Part shown: positions 63,850 to 64,000 of the stretch, one piece after another
How the letters are laid out: each line of letters starts with the position of its first letter
Position numbering within the stretch: the first letter of the stretch is position 1
Notes under the pieces: generated by a model
The model's input: only the letters and a program-made list of their open reading frames with translations
What the model was told of the DNA's origin: nothing
Database searches by the model: none
From: Candidatus Pelagisphaera phototrophica
GTDB lineage: Bacteria; Verrucomicrobiota; Verrucomicrobiia; Opitutales; Opitutaceae
DNA length: 64,000 bases
Reading direction: 5' to 3'
NCBI RefSeq assembly: GCF_014529625.1
Contig: NZ_CP076039.1
Span: forward strand, 2,232,001-2,296,000
Translations under genes and position numbers: made by a program

Positions 63850-64000
63850 TCAGGTCGCAGGAATGCGGCGTTGAGCGATAACGGCGAACAGGAAAAAAGC
63901 CACCAGAAATCCCCCTGTCGTTAAAGAAAATTGACGCATACTGCTGAGAATCGCCCAGTCTACGAGGCAAATGCCAGCCAAGAGGGGCCCGATCGTCTTC
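63850..64000 (-). CDS. eboC: C-terminal end of EboC-like UbiA-family prenyltransferase (partial)
   Basis: The frame runs in from the right edge and stops with TGA at 63850-63852, 11 bases before the EboD start. The 49 visible residues contain a membrane helix pair (IGPLLAGICLVDWAIL and TTGGFLVAFFLFAVIAQR) and end in RRIPAT. This arrangement of a last helix, short basic tail and Thr end resembles the C-terminus of EboC prenyltransferase-like proteins, and position in the cluster supports it. Only the end is visible, so the call rests largely on context. Confidence 0.6.
   Translation of the reverse strand, partial: KTIGPLLAGICLVDWAILSSMRQFSLTTGGFLVAFFLFAVIAQRRIPAT

Overview
The window looks like chromosomal DNA of a PVC-superphylum bacterium, most likely Verrucomicrobiota (an Opitutae-like marine or particle-associated lineage); this is inference from gene content, with no rRNA in view. 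The signs are: DUF1501, DUF1549/DUF1553, DUF1552 and DUF1587/1592/1588/1585 proteins, a giant FG-GAP/beta-propeller/cytochrome c protein, GMC oxidoreductase with a gluconate 2-dehydrogenase subunit 3-like partner, many Tat-signal Gfo/Idh/MocA oxidoreductases, and seven S1 sulfatases. No tRNA, rRNA, CRISPR array, transposase or phage gene was seen.

Layout. 1-2.8 kb: an oxidoreductase tail, a broken FG-GAP gene, a sulfatase and an SDR dehydrogenase. 2.8-9.4 kb: a complete RND efflux operon (TetR, OMF lipoprotein, MFP, RND pump) with a candidate operator. 9.5-13.7 kb: TesA-like esterase divergent from a YbbA/YbbP-type ABC exporter. 13.7-16.9 kb: Agl23-like membrane protein, ApbE and GT2 in one tight operon. 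17-19.7 kb: DoxX, Gfo/Idh/MocA and a discoidin-like secreted protein. 19.9-25.6 kb: stand-alone AICAR transformylase, a decayed CE15 esterase, a sulfatase and a decayed class C serine hydrolase. 25.6-34.1 kb: GMC/subunit 3, DUF1501 (carrying Illumina adapter sequence), DUF1549/1553 and an amidohydrolase. 34.1-39 kb: MscS pseudogene, SLC13/DASS transporter and two tandem secreted proteins of no recognised family. 39.2-61.2 kb: sulfatase-rich region with DUF1552/DUF1592, Gfo/Idh/MocA, a TauD-type dioxygenase, the FG-GAP/cytochrome protein and an aryl-sulfate sulfotransferase. 61.3-64 kb: part of an ebo cluster (eboF, eboD and the end of eboC).

How it fits together. The cell appears equipped for exported, sulfated organic matter: sulfatases remove sulfate, extracytoplasmic cytochromes and oxidoreductases oxidise the products, and a DASS carrier may import anions. 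The least explained parts are the tandem unknown secreted pair next to the DASS transporter (34.7-39 kb) and the ebo-type cluster with no eboE between eboD and eboF. Four genes are visibly broken, and one gene contains a sequencing adapter, so some of the apparent decay could be assembly error.
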